Origin: Alphaproteobacteria bacterium
GTDB lineage: Bacteria > Pseudomonadota > Alphaproteobacteria > Rs-D84
NCBI GenBank assembly: GCA_015062525.1
Contig: SUUM01000005.1
Span: 1 to 64,000 of the forward strand
DNA length: 64,000 nucleotides
Direction of reading: 5' to 3'
Part shown: in pieces, positions 1 to 9,625 of the stretch
Layout: the number at the start of each line of letters is the position of its first letter
Position numbering within the stretch: position 1 is the stretch's first letter
Made by a program: the position numbers and the translations under genes
Notes under the pieces: generated by a model
What the model saw: the letters and a program-made list of their open reading frames with translations, nothing else
What the model was told of the DNA's origin: nothing
Databases searched by the model: none

Positions 1-148
1 TTTTTCCTGATGATAATTAGCTGTGGTTCTTTTTTGTTTAAAACGACCAATCCTGCACAATTCCGGCTTTTCGATGTTTTAAACATTATACAAACAACAA
101 AAAAGCCCCAAATAGTCCAGAAAAGTTGGTTTGTGGTATCAGTGGGTT

Positions 149-1162
149 ATGCCGAAATCCGCCAAAAACTTAGCAGGACAAAATACTACTGCACACAAAC
201 AATGTGGCGGTTATTCATGTGATGCAGCCATTCCGCAAATGGATGCGGATTGTGATATTGCCGGCATTGATATTATTGAACGCAACCTGCCCAAATCATT
301 GTTAGAAATTCTGTTAAAGGATATGAGCACAGGCCGTAATATCCTGTGGGCATGTGATGGATATGCACAATATGGTAATGCATACAAATCAGGCTGTGAA
401 ATTACATACAAAGCCATTGCAGGCAAAAAGAACACTATGTTGATTCAGCCACGTATTCTGAAAGCAAAATGTTATCAAAAAGAACGCACCCGTACCCATG
501 CCGAGGTTTTTACACCATCCTGGATATGCAACGAAATGAATAATTGCTGTGACGAAGAATGGTTTGGCCGCAAGGACGTATTTAACACAATGAAATCAGA
601 CCATACATGGACTGCGACAACTGGACCTATATTTCCGGCTGGCTCAAAAAAATGGCATGCGTACGTATTGTCCAAACGCCTAGAAATTACCTGTGGCGAG
701 GCACCATACCTAGTCTCGCCATACGATACAACAACCGGAAAAATAATCCCCATTGAACAACGTATTGGACAGCTGGACCGTAAACTGCGTGTCATTAATG
801 AAAATATGAATTCAGAACGCTATTGGTTTGAATGGGTGCTAAAAGCATTTCAAAGCACATACGGATATGAATATCAAGGTGACAACTTGTTATTGGCACG
901 CGAAAACCTGTTGTACACATTTATAGATAATTACAAATTCAAATTCGGCAAAGAGCCGAACATTCAGAAACAAAAGAAAATCGCGCAAATTATTGCCTGG
1001 AACATATGGCAAATGGATGGGCTTAGCGATTGTGCCCCATTCAGCTCAGAAACCAATGATTTTTACCAGATGGGTTTGTTTGGCAACGCCCCAATTCCAT
1101 GTCGGGTTATCGACTGGGAAAACAATCTGCAGTTGTGCTTCAAAGATTTAAAAAAGGACTAA
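149..1162 (+). CDS. Split adenine methyltransferase, N-terminal (motif I) half of a restriction-modification system
   Basis: About 337 residues. It carries the N6-adenine methyltransferase signatures that normally precede the catalytic motif: 'AEVFTPSWICNEM' (the FTP motif) and 'LEITCGEAPYLVS', which resembles SAM-binding motif I. Then come 'YQGDNLLLARENLLYTF' and 'IWQMDGL', the stretch before motif IV. The catalytic NPPY motif is absent here and opens the next ORF two bases downstream, so the two ORFs together make one gamma-class enzyme. I chose the ATG at 149; the ORF track uses a TTG 18 bases earlier, and neither has a strong ribosome binding site. The function is read from motifs, not from a search. 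Confidence 0.75.
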   Translation: MPKSAKNLAGQNTTAHKQCGGYSCDAAIPQMDADCDIAGIDIIERNLPKSLLEILLKDMSTGRNILWACDGYAQYGNAYKSGCEITYKAIAGKKNTMLIQPRILKAKCYQKERTRTHAEVFTPSWICNEMNNCCDEEWFGRKDVFNTMKSDHTWTATTGPIFPAGSKKWHAYVLSKRLEITCGEAPYLVSPYDTTTGKIIPIEQRIGQLDRKLRVINENMNSERYWFEWVLKAFQSTYGYEYQGDNLLLARENLLYTFIDNYKFKFGKEPNIQKQKKIAQIIAWNIWQMDGLSDCAPFSSETNDFYQMGLFGNAPIPCRVIDWENNLQLCFKDLKKD

Positions 1163-1164
1163 CG

Positions 1165-2151
1165 ATGAAATTTGATTTTTGCATAGGAAATCCACCATAT
1201 CAGGAATTGGTCGCAAATAATTCCGGTTCTATATCTCAAGCAAATCCTGTTTATCATTATTTTGTTCAACAGGCTATTTCTATAACAACTGGGAGCGTAT
1301 GTATGATTACCCCAAGCCTGTGGATGACAAGTGGAACAGGGTTAGATGAATTTAGAAATTTTATGTTAACAAAAAATCACATTTCATTTATGTGTGATTT
1401 TGAGAATGCATCAGATGTTTTTCCAAATATATCACTAGCAGGTGGCGTGTCCTATTTTATATATGATGACAGGGTGACAGCAGCTACAAAATATACATAT
1501 ATTGATTCTATCAACGCTGAAACGTCTGTTAGAGATATGGCAAAACATGGAACTTCATTTTTTATCAGAGACCCAAAAGCCGATAAAATTTTAGAAAAAA
1601 TTGGAGCGTATGAGCCGAATTTTGAAAGTTTTATGGGAGTAGTTTCTACTTACTCACCATTTGCTAATGGTAAGGTAGGTAATTATAAGCAGTTGTTTAA
1701 GTCGAGTCCGGATAAAAATTCAATAAAAATTTACAGATTTTCAAGAAACAAAGAAGATGGTAAATACGCATATATTAACAGAAATGAAATAATTTCTCAT
1801 GCGGACTGGATTGATAAACATAAAATTATGGTATCGAAAGCGGGTGAAATATCTGCTCGCTTTAATGGTCTGCCTTTTTATGCAGGGCCAGGAACTGCAT
1901 GCAACGAAACCTACCTGGTTGTTGGACCTTTTAAAGATAAGAAAACTTGTGAAAATGTTTTATCTTATATGAATACAAATTTGTATAAGTATTTAATATC
2001 ACAAATTAAGAAATCTCAGAATGCAGCTCGTAATGTTTATAAATTTGTTCCGATGCAGGATTTTTCAACTTCGTGGTCTGACAAAGATTTATATAAAAAA
2101 TATAAATTGACAGAAGAAGAAATTGCGTACATAGAATCAAAAACGAATTAA
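1165..2151 (+). CDS. Adenine-N6 DNA methyltransferase, catalytic (NPPY) half, Eco57I-like
   Basis: 328 residues from ATG 1165, with an AAGGA site just upstream; the longer track start is not needed. The protein opens almost directly with the catalytic motif IV, 'FDFCIGNPPYQE', typical of Eco57I/TaqI-like N6-adenine methyltransferases. The next 300 residues look like the target-recognition part. SAM-binding motif I is missing, which fits the split with the preceding gene (stop 1162, 2-bp gap). It probably methylates adenine to protect host DNA, or forms a bifunctional type IIG-like complex with the downstream helicase/nuclease. The tight spacing of the three ORFs supports one transcript. Confidence 0.8.
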   Translation: MKFDFCIGNPPYQELVANNSGSISQANPVYHYFVQQAISITTGSVCMITPSLWMTSGTGLDEFRNFMLTKNHISFMCDFENASDVFPNISLAGGVSYFIYDDRVTAATKYTYIDSINAETSVRDMAKHGTSFFIRDPKADKILEKIGAYEPNFESFMGVVSTYSPFANGKVGNYKQLFKSSPDKNSIKIYRFSRNKEDGKYAYINRNEIISHADWIDKHKIMVSKAGEISARFNGLPFYAGPGTACNETYLVVGPFKDKKTCENVLSYMNTNLYKYLISQIKKSQNAARNVYKFVPMQDFSTSWSDKDLYKKYKLTEEEIAYIESKTN

Positions 2152-2163
2152 AGTGAGGGCATA

Positions 2164-5100
2164 ATGAAAAAGCTGAATATCAATACCAGTAAAAAAGTTG
2201 TGCCGATGTGTTATGCATACACAACTCCCGAAATTGCACGCCACCATGGGTGGACCAAGATTGGTTTTACGGAACAAGATGTAGAAACCCGTATTCGCCA
2301 ACAAACCCAAACGGCCGATATAAAATATAAACTGGAATGGATGGGAACTGCAATTTATGACGATGGTACCGGCGACACATTCCGTGACACAGATTTTCAT
2401 GCATATCTGCAAAAACATGATATTGAACGTGGAACACATACATATTTGGATGCCAATGGCCAGGAACGCACTGAAAAAACAGAGTGGTTTCATGTAGAGC
2501 CAGATGCCTCCCACAATCATTTTATAAAGTTCAAATCAAATCGTGGAATTTTGGAATCGCTTGGGTCAATAGAATATAAATTACGTGATGAACAAAATAC
2601 GGCGGTTGGTAATACAAAATCATACTTTAATGCCAATCAAGATGATGAACCTGAATTCTTGTGGAATGCAAAACCCAGATTTGGCAAAACATTATCTACG
2701 TATGATTTGTGCAAACAACTGGGGGCACAAAAGGTGTTGATTGTCACGAACAGGCCGGCGATTGCAAATTCTTGGTATGATGATTATGTGAAATTTTTGG
2801 GCACAGAATCAGGTTATTACTTTGTTAGCCAGGTTGACGCATTGAAAAATAAAGCCTATGTTTTGACACGTGACCAATATACACATCACCTGGCAGACCC
2901 AAATCACAAAGGGTGTATTGAATTTGTGTCATTACAGGATATGAAGGGCTCAATCTACTTTGGTGGCAAATACGATAAATTGCGTGAAGTTGCCGACCTG
3001 GAATGGGATTTGCTGGTCATTGACGAGGCCCACGAAGGCGTAGATACATACAAAACAGACGTTGCGTTTGACCATATAAAACGCAGATTTACATTACACT
3101 TATCTGGCACACCGTTCAAAGCATTGGCGAATAATAAGTTTGATGAAAAAGCAATATTTAACTGGACCTATGCAGACGAGCAAAAAGCAAAACGTAATTG
3201 GTATGAAAATCAAGACAATCTAGAAATGGAAAACCCATACGAAAGTTTGCCCCAGCTAAATCTGTACACGTACCAAATGTCAGAAATCATACGCGATAAA
3301 TTGCAAACGGGTGCAGACTTCAATGCAGATGGCGAAACAGAAGAATACGCATTTGACCTGAACGAGTTCTTTATCACAAAATCAGACGGGAGTTTCAAAT
3401 ACGAGGATGCAGTTGATAAATTCTTGGATGCTTTGGTAAGTCAGACCAAGTTTCCATTTTCTACACCGGAATTGCGTGATGAACTAAAGCATACATTCTG
3501 GTTATTAAATCGTGTCGACAGTGCCAAAGCATTGGCCAAGAAATTGAAGGAACACCCCATATTTGGTGAAGGACAGTATGAAATTGTCTTAGCGGCAGGA
3601 AACGGCAAAATTGATGACGAAGAAGAAAACCAGAAGGCGCTGGACAAAGTAAGAAAAGCCATCTCAGAACACGACAAAACAATAACGCTATCTGTTGGTC
3701 AATTAACCACAGGAATAACTGTTCCAGAATGGACCGCTGTATTAATGCTAAGCAATGTTCAAAGTCCGGCGTTGTACATGCAGGCGGCATTTCGTGCACA
3801 AAATCCATGTCTGTTCAAGGTTGGTAACGAGTTTTACAGAAAAGAAAACGCCTATGTGTTTGACTTTGACCCTGCCAGAACCCTGAATATAGTAGAACAG
3901 TTTGCAAACAACCTTAGCCCTGATACTACATCCGGTAAAGGCGATATTGTAGTACGCAAAAAGCACGTGTATGAATTGTTAAACTTCTTCCCTGTCTATG
4001 GCGAGGACGAAGATGGCGAAATGATAACACTGGATGCAGAAAAGGTTTTATCAATTCCACGCAAGATACACTCGCAGGAGGTTGTTAGACGTGGATTTAT
4101 GAGCAATTTCCTATTCCAAAACATAAGCAATATCTTCAATGCACCGGCTGAAATAATTGATGTTATAAAACAACTAGAACCAACCAAAGAACAAATATTA
4201 GTCACACCAGAAACCAAGAATGACCTAGCAATTAACGAAGATGGTGAAGTTGATATTCCACAAGACATAATTATAGGTCAAGCCCAGGAAGTATTTGGCG
4301 ATAAAATTTATGGTCTTAGCCAGGATTTGATAGATAAGGTTGAAGAAATAACCGAACAGACACCGGCGCAGCCAGATGAACTGGAAAAATATCGTGAGGC
4401 CTTCAAGGAAGTTACAACATCTCTGATAGAAACCGCCAAAGAAGAATACGGCAATGAAATTAGCAAGGCAGCACAGCAAAACTTGGCTCGCAACATAGCA
4501 GCAGATGCCAACACGATGCTGACCAAAGAGTTTTATGACTATCAAATTGAAGATAAAAAGAACGAATTGGAACGTCAAAAAGAAATTGAACAAGCGACCA
4601 CCCAGAAAGAAATAGACAAAATAAACAACATATACGACACACGAAAAAAGGAAATACATACAAATTTTGTTGAGAAGATAAAAGAAAAAGTTGACGATGT
4701 TGTGCAAGGTGCCGGTGAAAAAATCGTAAAAACCATCGAAACAGAAAAACGCAAGAAAGAAAAAGAAAGTATAGAAGAATCTGTTCGTGCTCATTTACGT
4801 GGATTCTCAAGAACGATACCTTCTTTCTTAATGGCGTATGGCGATGAAAATACGACCTTGGAAAACTTTGACCAAATCATACCGGACGAGGTATTTAAGG
4901 ACGTAACAAGTATTTCGTTGGACCAATTTAGATTCTTACGTGATGGTGGCGACTATATCGATGCAGAAACAGGACAAACAAAGCACTTCGAGGGACATCT
5001 GTTTGACCCTGTGGTTTTTAATGATTCTGTCAAAGAATTCTTGAGCCTTAAACAACGGTTGGCGAACTATTTTGATGAAAGCAGCAAGGAAGATATATTT

Positions 5101-5517
5101 GACTATATTCCACCACAGAAAACCAATCAGATATTTACCCCAAAAAAGGTAGTAAAAGAAATGGTTGATTATCTGGAGCAGGAAAATCCCGGTTGCTTTG
5201 ACGACCCGGAAAAGACCTTTATAGACCTGTATATGAAATCTGGGATGTATATAACAGAAATCGTAAAACGCCTGTATCAAAGCAAAAAAATGCAAAAACT
5301 GTATCCAAACGACAAGGATAGATTAAAGCATATTTTTGAACATCAGGTATATGGTCTGGCCCCAACGGAAATTATATACAAGATTGCTACTGAGTATATT
5401 TTGGGCTTTGATAACACCATTGATATAAAGAAACATAACTTTAGACAGTTCGATGCGTTACCAGTAGCCCAGAATGGAACATTGGAGCAGGAATTAGACA
5501 AAGTGTTTGGCGATTAG
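2164..5517 (+). CDS. GIY-YIG/T5orf172-type nuclease fused to a DEAH helicase with a C-terminal methyltransferase-like segment
   Basis: 1117 residues, GTGAGGG site before ATG 2164. Domains in order: residues ~13-115, a T5orf172/Mug113-like GIY-YIG nuclease ('YAYTTPEIARHHGWTKIGFT', later 'FRDTDFHAYL'); ~145-560, an SF2 helicase with Walker A 'KPRFGKTLS', DEAH box 'LLVIDEAHEG', motif III 'LSGTP' and a C-terminal lobe containing 'ALYMQAAFRAQNP'; ~690-850, charged coiled coil; ~955-1117, a region like the front of an N6 methyltransferase ('NQIFTPKKVVKEMVDYL', 'DLYMKSGMYI'). This is the probable DNA-translocating and cleaving subunit of the restriction system encoded with the two upstream ORFs. Whether the C-terminal methylase segment still binds SAM is unclear. 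Confidence 0.8.
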   Translation: MKKLNINTSKKVVPMCYAYTTPEIARHHGWTKIGFTEQDVETRIRQQTQTADIKYKLEWMGTAIYDDGTGDTFRDTDFHAYLQKHDIERGTHTYLDANGQERTEKTEWFHVEPDASHNHFIKFKSNRGILESLGSIEYKLRDEQNTAVGNTKSYFNANQDDEPEFLWNAKPRFGKTLSTYDLCKQLGAQKVLIVTNRPAIANSWYDDYVKFLGTESGYYFVSQVDALKNKAYVLTRDQYTHHLADPNHKGCIEFVSLQDMKGSIYFGGKYDKLREVADLEWDLLVIDEAHEGVDTYKTDVAFDHIKRRFTLHLSGTPFKALANNKFDEKAIFNWTYADEQKAKRNWYENQDNLEMENPYESLPQLNLYTYQMSEIIRDKLQTGADFNADGETEEYAFDLNEFFITKSDGSFKYEDAVDKFLDALVSQTKFPFSTPELRDELKHTFWLLNRVDSAKALAKKLKEHPIFGEGQYEIVLAAGNGKIDDEEENQKALDKVRKAISEHDKTITLSVGQLTTGITVPEWTAVLMLSNVQSPALYMQAAFRAQNPCLFKVGNEFYRKENAYVFDFDPARTLNIVEQFANNLSPDTTSGKGDIVVRKKHVYELLNFFPVYGEDEDGEMITLDAEKVLSIPRKIHSQEVVRRGFMSNFLFQNISNIFNAPAEIIDVIKQLEPTKEQILVTPETKNDLAINEDGEVDIPQDIIIGQAQEVFGDKIYGLSQDLIDKVEEITEQTPAQPDELEKYREAFKEVTTSLIETAKEEYGNEISKAAQQNLARNIAADANTMLTKEFYDYQIEDKKNELERQKEIEQATTQKEIDKINNIYDTRKKEIHTNFVEKIKEKVDDVVQGAGEKIVKTIETEKRKKEKESIEESVRAHLRGFSRTIPSFLMAYGDENTTLENFDQIIPDEVFKDVTSISLDQFRFLRDGGDYIDAETGQTKHFEGHLFDPVVFNDSVKEFLSLKQRLANYFDESSKEDIFDYIPPQKTNQIFTPKKVVKEMVDYLEQENPGCFDDPEKTFIDLYMKSGMYITEIVKRLYQSKKMQKLYPNDKDRLKHIFEHQVYGLAPTEIIYKIATEYILGFDNTIDIKKHNFRQFDALPVAQNGTLEQELDKVFGD

Positions 5518-5533
5518 CAAAAGGAAATAATAG

Positions 5534-5950
5534 ATGTCTGACAAAACATACGAAAACGAAGAGTTGTTTTTGAAAAAATTGGCCCAAGCATACACAGAAT
5601 ATAACGCAGAACACATCTTGCCATTTTTAGCGGATGATTTTGGTTATTCTTCGTTTTGGGTTGCTGCGCCAGACCTAAGCAAAGAAAAATACACCGATTA
5701 TATTGTTGGAAAGTTGGCGACCATGAAAAAGCTAAATACCATCAACAAGTTTTTTATGATGTATGAGCAAGGAACAGGAAAACCGTTTTTATTAATTGGT
5801 TCTAAAACGCCACAAGGAGATTTTGGTTGCTTTGATGTAACTGCGGATGCTGATGGAAAAATAGCAAAGCTAGCGATTATGCCGTCTTCGTTTTATCATC
5901 TTGGATATAAAAACAAAGAAGATTTTGATAAGTTTCTTGCTTCTTTGTAA
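5534..5950 (+). CDS. Small protein of possible NTF2-like fold, last gene of the restriction operon
   Basis: 138 residues; AAGGA site, ATG 5534, 16 bases after the helicase gene, so very likely cotranscribed. The N-terminal pattern 'AQAYTEYNAEHILPFLADDF' followed by alternating strands is reminiscent of SnoaL/NTF2-like domains, but I do not recognise a named family. There is no signal peptide or membrane segment, so it should be cytoplasmic. Its place in the operon suggests an accessory or regulatory part of the defence system; this is inferred from context only. Confidence 0.55.
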   Translation: MSDKTYENEELFLKKLAQAYTEYNAEHILPFLADDFGYSSFWVAAPDLSKEKYTDYIVGKLATMKKLNTINKFFMMYEQGTGKPFLLIGSKTPQGDFGCFDVTADADGKIAKLAIMPSSFYHLGYKNKEDFDKFLASL

Positions 5951-5959
5951 ATAATCGGC

Positions 5960-7630
5960 TTAGACATAAATTTGAAACCCGTCATCATTGTTTATCGCTT
6001 TGGTGACGTTTTTTAGCCGTTGGATTGTGATTTGGTGAATGAATTTGAATCCAGCTTTGGCTTCAATGCTACCTGCTTGTACTTCTTCGGGTAGTTGACA
6101 TAGGATGAAACTTCTTGTGCCACCATCTAGCTTGTTTTGAACTATTACAGCCTCGGCCGTAGTTGCAGAACCGGCAAAAGCATCAAGAACAACCACATTC
6201 TTCTTTCCAATCCATTTTAGTAAATCTCGGATAAGCTTGACTGGTTTCTTGCCGGCACTAAAAGGCACGCCACCTTCCTTCTGTATACGACTTTTTTCTG
6301 AGTAATATCCCTTCCAGATGTCGCCACGAATTACAGAATTGGCCAGTACACCATTATCGTCTGTCTGCAACTTATTATAAAAGGGCTTTAAATGATACAC
6401 AGTGCCGTCTTGCGTTTTCTCTAATAATTTGCCGTCATATTCAAAAACAACGCCTACAGGGGCATTAAAATCGCTTTTAACTGGGTTTTGATATGGTTTG
6501 GTTCTTTTGTACAAGTTTTTTGACAGAGTTTGGTACATATAGTTTTCAAAATCAGTGTCGTAATCCATAAGTTTAGCGATGTTCTCGTTTTTGATGGCTA
6601 GTTTGTGTGATTTGAACCGCTGGACTATATCAGGCTGCTGTTTTAGGAAGTCAATCAATGGTGTTTTATTCAATTTTTCATCCAAGACAATATTAAAACC
6701 AGATGTAAACTTGTCGTCAGCCGGGTCGTATAATCTTTGCAAATAGTTGACTTGTGACTTATCCTTGGCATAAACGAGCAAATACCCCTTTGTGCTAGGT
6801 AGCTTATATTGTGTATAACCAGAAACAAGGCCTGCTGGGATTGCCATTTCTATGACAATGTTATTTACTATGTTTTCTCTACCGAAGACCTCGTCCATAA
6901 GCAACTTTACATAGGCGACTTCGTGTTCGCTGACTGATAGTGCTAATAAGCCGGTGGATGACAGTAGTTTTTGTACCAATTTCAAGCGTGGCAGCAGCAT
7001 GCATAGCAAATCGCAAGTGCCATCAAAACTATCACTGTATGCCTGTTTAAGTCGAGTGCTAGGCATATTATACGGTATGTCAAAATACGCCAAATCGACT
7101 GTTTCTTGGTATTTGGACATCATGGCCTTCATGCCGTCTAGATTGTCACCAATGTATAATCTGTTGCTTGAATTTCTGTTTGCCAGCTTTTCGTTGTGAT
7201 ATTTATATGGTTTAAATCGTTTGGTACTGGGTGTGTCTGATAGTTTGTCTGCAAAATCTCGACCGTTAAATTGCAGGAACAAGCCATTTTTGTTCTGGGT
7301 GCGTGTAGTATTGTTTTCAAAATCCCCCAGAGAGCCAACCAGTGCATCGTACTTATAACATTGGCCCCATTTTTTATTGTGATTTATGGCGGATATTATG
7401 CCGATTCCTTCTAGTTTCTTTATGGTATTTGTGACTGTTGGGCGGGTTAAACCGGTCTTTTGTACCAAGGTTGTAATATCTAGCTTGGGGCTTTTGCAAA
7501 ATTCATCCAAGATACGCATGGCAGACTTTTTGCACTTGCCTATATTTTCTACTTTTTTGCGGTCGGCTGCAATTTGCTCTTGGTTGAAATTATCCAAGGT
7601 TTGACGAAGATGTTTTTTATTGTTTTTCAT
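5960..7630 (-). CDS. Type III Mod-like DNA methyltransferase with an N-terminal winged helix
   Basis: 556 residues, convergent with the upstream operon. Residues ~40-85 form a winged helix ('LTRPTVTNTIKKLEGIGII'). The rest is a beta-class (motif IV before motif I) methyltransferase: 'YIGDNLDGMKAM', then 'DLAYFDIPYN' at the DPPY position, and near the C-terminus 'VVLDAFAGSATTAEAV' as SAM-binding motif I. Type III Mod proteins have this order, but no Res subunit lies nearby, so it may be an orphan. Oddity: the catalytic motif reads DIPY rather than D/N-PP-Y/F. The winged helix might autoregulate expression. Start ATG 7630; no strong ribosome binding site is visible. Confidence 0.8.
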   Translation of the reverse strand: MKNNKKHLRQTLDNFNQEQIAADRKKVENIGKCKKSAMRILDEFCKSPKLDITTLVQKTGLTRPTVTNTIKKLEGIGIISAINHNKKWGQCYKYDALVGSLGDFENNTTRTQNKNGLFLQFNGRDFADKLSDTPSTKRFKPYKYHNEKLANRNSSNRLYIGDNLDGMKAMMSKYQETVDLAYFDIPYNMPSTRLKQAYSDSFDGTCDLLCMLLPRLKLVQKLLSSTGLLALSVSEHEVAYVKLLMDEVFGRENIVNNIVIEMAIPAGLVSGYTQYKLPSTKGYLLVYAKDKSQVNYLQRLYDPADDKFTSGFNIVLDEKLNKTPLIDFLKQQPDIVQRFKSHKLAIKNENIAKLMDYDTDFENYMYQTLSKNLYKRTKPYQNPVKSDFNAPVGVVFEYDGKLLEKTQDGTVYHLKPFYNKLQTDDNGVLANSVIRGDIWKGYYSEKSRIQKEGGVPFSAGKKPVKLIRDLLKWIGKKNVVVLDAFAGSATTAEAVIVQNKLDGGTRSFILCQLPEEVQAGSIEAKAGFKFIHQITIQRLKNVTKAINNDDGFQIYV

Positions 7631-7740
7631 GGCGAAAAGTTTTTCATTTTTCCTTTATTTTTTCAACTAATAAATAAAGGTATTTCTTATGGTGTTCATT
7701 TTGGATTTTTTTGTTGTTCTATATAAAAAAGGTAAAAATC

Positions 7741-7929
7741 ATGACATATACAACGGACACGCTACTAACAGTCAGTGAATTAGCCGCATTACTGAAAATC
7801 AAACCCGACACTATCTATCATTGGCATCTTCGCAAAGCTTATCCCGAAATCAAAAGAGTAAAGATAGCAGGCAGGGTATATTTCAAACTATCTTCGTTGC
7901 AACCATTTTTGAATATAGATACGCCTTAA
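7741..7929 (+). CDS. AlpA/excisionase-like HTH protein
   Basis: 62 residues from ATG 7741, preceded by AAAAAGG; the track starts at a TTG 30 bases earlier. 'LLTVSELAALLKIKPDTIYHW' followed by 'KIAGRVYFKLSSLQPFL' is the MerR/Xis-type helix-turn-helix (HTH_17) seen in excisionases and AlpA regulators of mobile elements. It overlaps the 3' end of the convergent Rep gene by 42 bp. Next to an HUH Rep and restriction genes it points to an integrative element. It probably helps excision or regulates element genes; no integrase lies in the window. Confidence 0.7.
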   Translation: MTYTTDTLLTVSELAALLKIKPDTIYHWHLRKAYPEIKRVKIAGRVYFKLSSLQPFLNIDTP

Positions 7930-8757
7930 TTTATTTATCGGATTGGGTATATTCAGACAGTTATTTCTTTTTAATATCACACCAAACCCCACCCATAACT
8001 TCAACGTTGATAGTGACGAAGGAGTGTATGGGTATATTTTTTCTTGTACCTTATTACCGAACCATGTTTTCAAGTAGAATAGATAAGCACCTTCATCTTG
8101 GATATATCTTGCATTTGGACTGTTAGTATATTTGTTTAATTCCTTGAGCATATATGCACAAACACCTTCCTTATCATAGATATATCGCAGGTTGATAACG
8201 GTCTGAAAAAATCCAAAATACTCCCTTGCTTCATCAATGGCTTTTATCAATCGTCTTAGTACATCCATAGGTTCACCACAGTGTTTAATAGCTAAATGAA
8301 CATGCCAGAAACCGCTTTTACCACGTTCAAACACACCCACAAAAGGCAATGGATTACGTTTCCAATTATGTTCGCTGCATGTAAAAAGTCTTTCTATTGT
8401 ACGGATGATATTACGGTACATTTCTTTGGCAACCTGTTGATTTTTTGTCCTTTTATATCCTGATTGGTTTACATGGGGTAATTTGATGGTTAGTAACGCC
8501 AAATATTCCGATTTCATAAGGTCCAGAAACCATGCTTGTTGTTCTGGGGTCATGTTGTATTTATGGTTTCTGTATATTCCTTGGTCTTCGGCATAACATT
8601 CATTGTTGAAAATATCCAATATATCTGTGAGCGTTCTGCGGGATATTTTGTCTTGGGTTGCATCTTTGTACCACGTTCTTCGTTTTATTGTATTTGCATG
8701 CCTAGTTAATGTTTCTGTATTTTTGAAAAAGTTAGTTGTTGGTTCTGTGTTGCTCAT
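7888..8757 (-). CDS. HUH-type replication initiator (rolling-circle Rep-like)
   Basis: 289 residues. The metal-binding HUH motif is visible as 'GFWHVHLAIKH' (~residue 150), preceded by 'FVGVFERGK'. After it, 'GVCAYMLKELNKYTN' (~residue 200-215) supplies candidate catalytic tyrosines in the usual downstream position of Rep/relaxase endonucleases. Such proteins nick one DNA strand to start rolling-circle replication of plasmids, phages or integrative elements. With the convergent excisionase-like gene it forms the replication/excision core of the island. No origin is obvious. The family call is from motif pattern only; a related transposase or inovirus protein remains possible. Confidence 0.65.
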   Translation of the reverse strand: MSNTEPTTNFFKNTETLTRHANTIKRRTWYKDATQDKISRRTLTDILDIFNNECYAEDQGIYRNHKYNMTPEQQAWFLDLMKSEYLALLTIKLPHVNQSGYKRTKNQQVAKEMYRNIIRTIERLFTCSEHNWKRNPLPFVGVFERGKSGFWHVHLAIKHCGEPMDVLRRLIKAIDEAREYFGFFQTVINLRYIYDKEGVCAYMLKELNKYTNSPNARYIQDEGAYLFYLKTWFGNKVQEKIYPYTPSSLSTLKLWVGFGVILKRNNCLNIPNPINKLRRIYIQKWLQRR

Positions 8758-9013
8758 AGTTGAATACCTTTATGGTGTAGTGATAGACCCCGTCTGGAAA
8801 GCCCTTGGACGGCAATATTGTAAAAAGACCCACGCGGCATATTGTGAACCGATAGGAATCCCATTCACACCACGCAGTCAATTGAATAGAACTGTTGATT
8901 TGGATAAAAATGGAAATGTTTGATTATTTATGATGGTTCAGCACTGCAAATGCATGCGTGCACCCAACAAAAATGCCCTTAAAGGGCTCATCAAAGAAAA
9001 TTTGCTTAAGAAA

Positions 9014-9223
9014 TTATTGCAATGAGATTTCTGCTTTGAACCGCAGCAGGACATTTGCCTGTTTGCATGTAATTGGATAGCCAGAACACATCTGTTCTGT
9101 AATATTGCTTATCGCAGGATGCACATACATACCTGCCACCTTGGCCATCAGTATCAGATTTTCCCAATATTCTGTACCCAATCCCATAACTTCGTGGACT
9201 TCAGAATTTTCATAATTACACAT
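9014..9223 (-). CDS. Small hypothetical protein of the island
   Basis: 69 residues; purine-rich AAGAAAAAAGAA stretch before the ATG. 'YWENLILMAKVAGMYVHPAI' could form a short amphipathic helix. I do not recognise a family. It lies between the Rep gene and the CCA-repeat region, and low-complexity AT-rich DNA follows its start. Coding status is plausible but unproven. Confidence 0.4.
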   Translation of the reverse strand: MCNYENSEVHEVMGLGTEYWENLILMAKVAGMYVHPAISNITEQMCSGYPITCKQANVLLRFKAEISLQ

Positions 9224-9455
9224 TTCTTTTTTCTTTTTAGTTCTATATATATGAATAGAACTGTATTTTTTTTGAAAAAAATGAAATGCAGGTAAAAATA
9301 GTCTAATTTAAACTTTACTTGTTTTTGACATAGTGATATACTCTGTTGGAACTTGAAACTGATACGAAAAGTGATACGATTTCAAGGGCAAGAAGATTTA
9401 GGGTAATACAGAAAAGCTAGATTTCCGGCACTTTTGGAATAATGTGACGGGCTCC

Positions 9456-9508
9456 CCTGTGTCCCCACCAGAAATAAAGAAACGCCTAATGGCGTTTTTT
9501 TATTTCTG
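9456..9508 (+). repeat. CCA-ended direct repeat, copy 1, fused to a terminator hairpin
   Basis: CCTGTGTCCCCACCA at 9456-9470 looks like a tRNA acceptor 3' end (7-nt strand TGTCCCC, A, CCA), but no complete tRNA precedes it. It runs straight into a long hairpin: AAATAAAGAAACGCC pairs with GGCGTTTTTTTATTT (9472-9506), a typical rho-independent terminator. The following TGGACACGGGACGAAG is partly complementary to the CCA-end sequence. Likely a scar of site-specific integration at a tRNA-like gene lying outside the window. Confidence 0.6.
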
Positions 9509-9625
9509 TGGACACGGGACGAAGAACCCGTAAGAGGGTTCGACAATGAGTAAAAGAGCCAAGCCTTGCGCAGGCGATTTGTCAGGAATGCCCCACAGCC
9601 GGTGCTGTGCACCGTGCGAGGGAAT

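Noticed and set aside
4225-4794. 189-residue Phe-rich minus ORF
   Set aside because: Antisense shadow of the Lys/Glu-rich coiled coil of the helicase gene.
8780-8923. 47-residue plus ORF divergent from the Rep gene
   Set aside because: Mildly protein-like, but starts at a GTG with no ribosome binding site; left unannotated.
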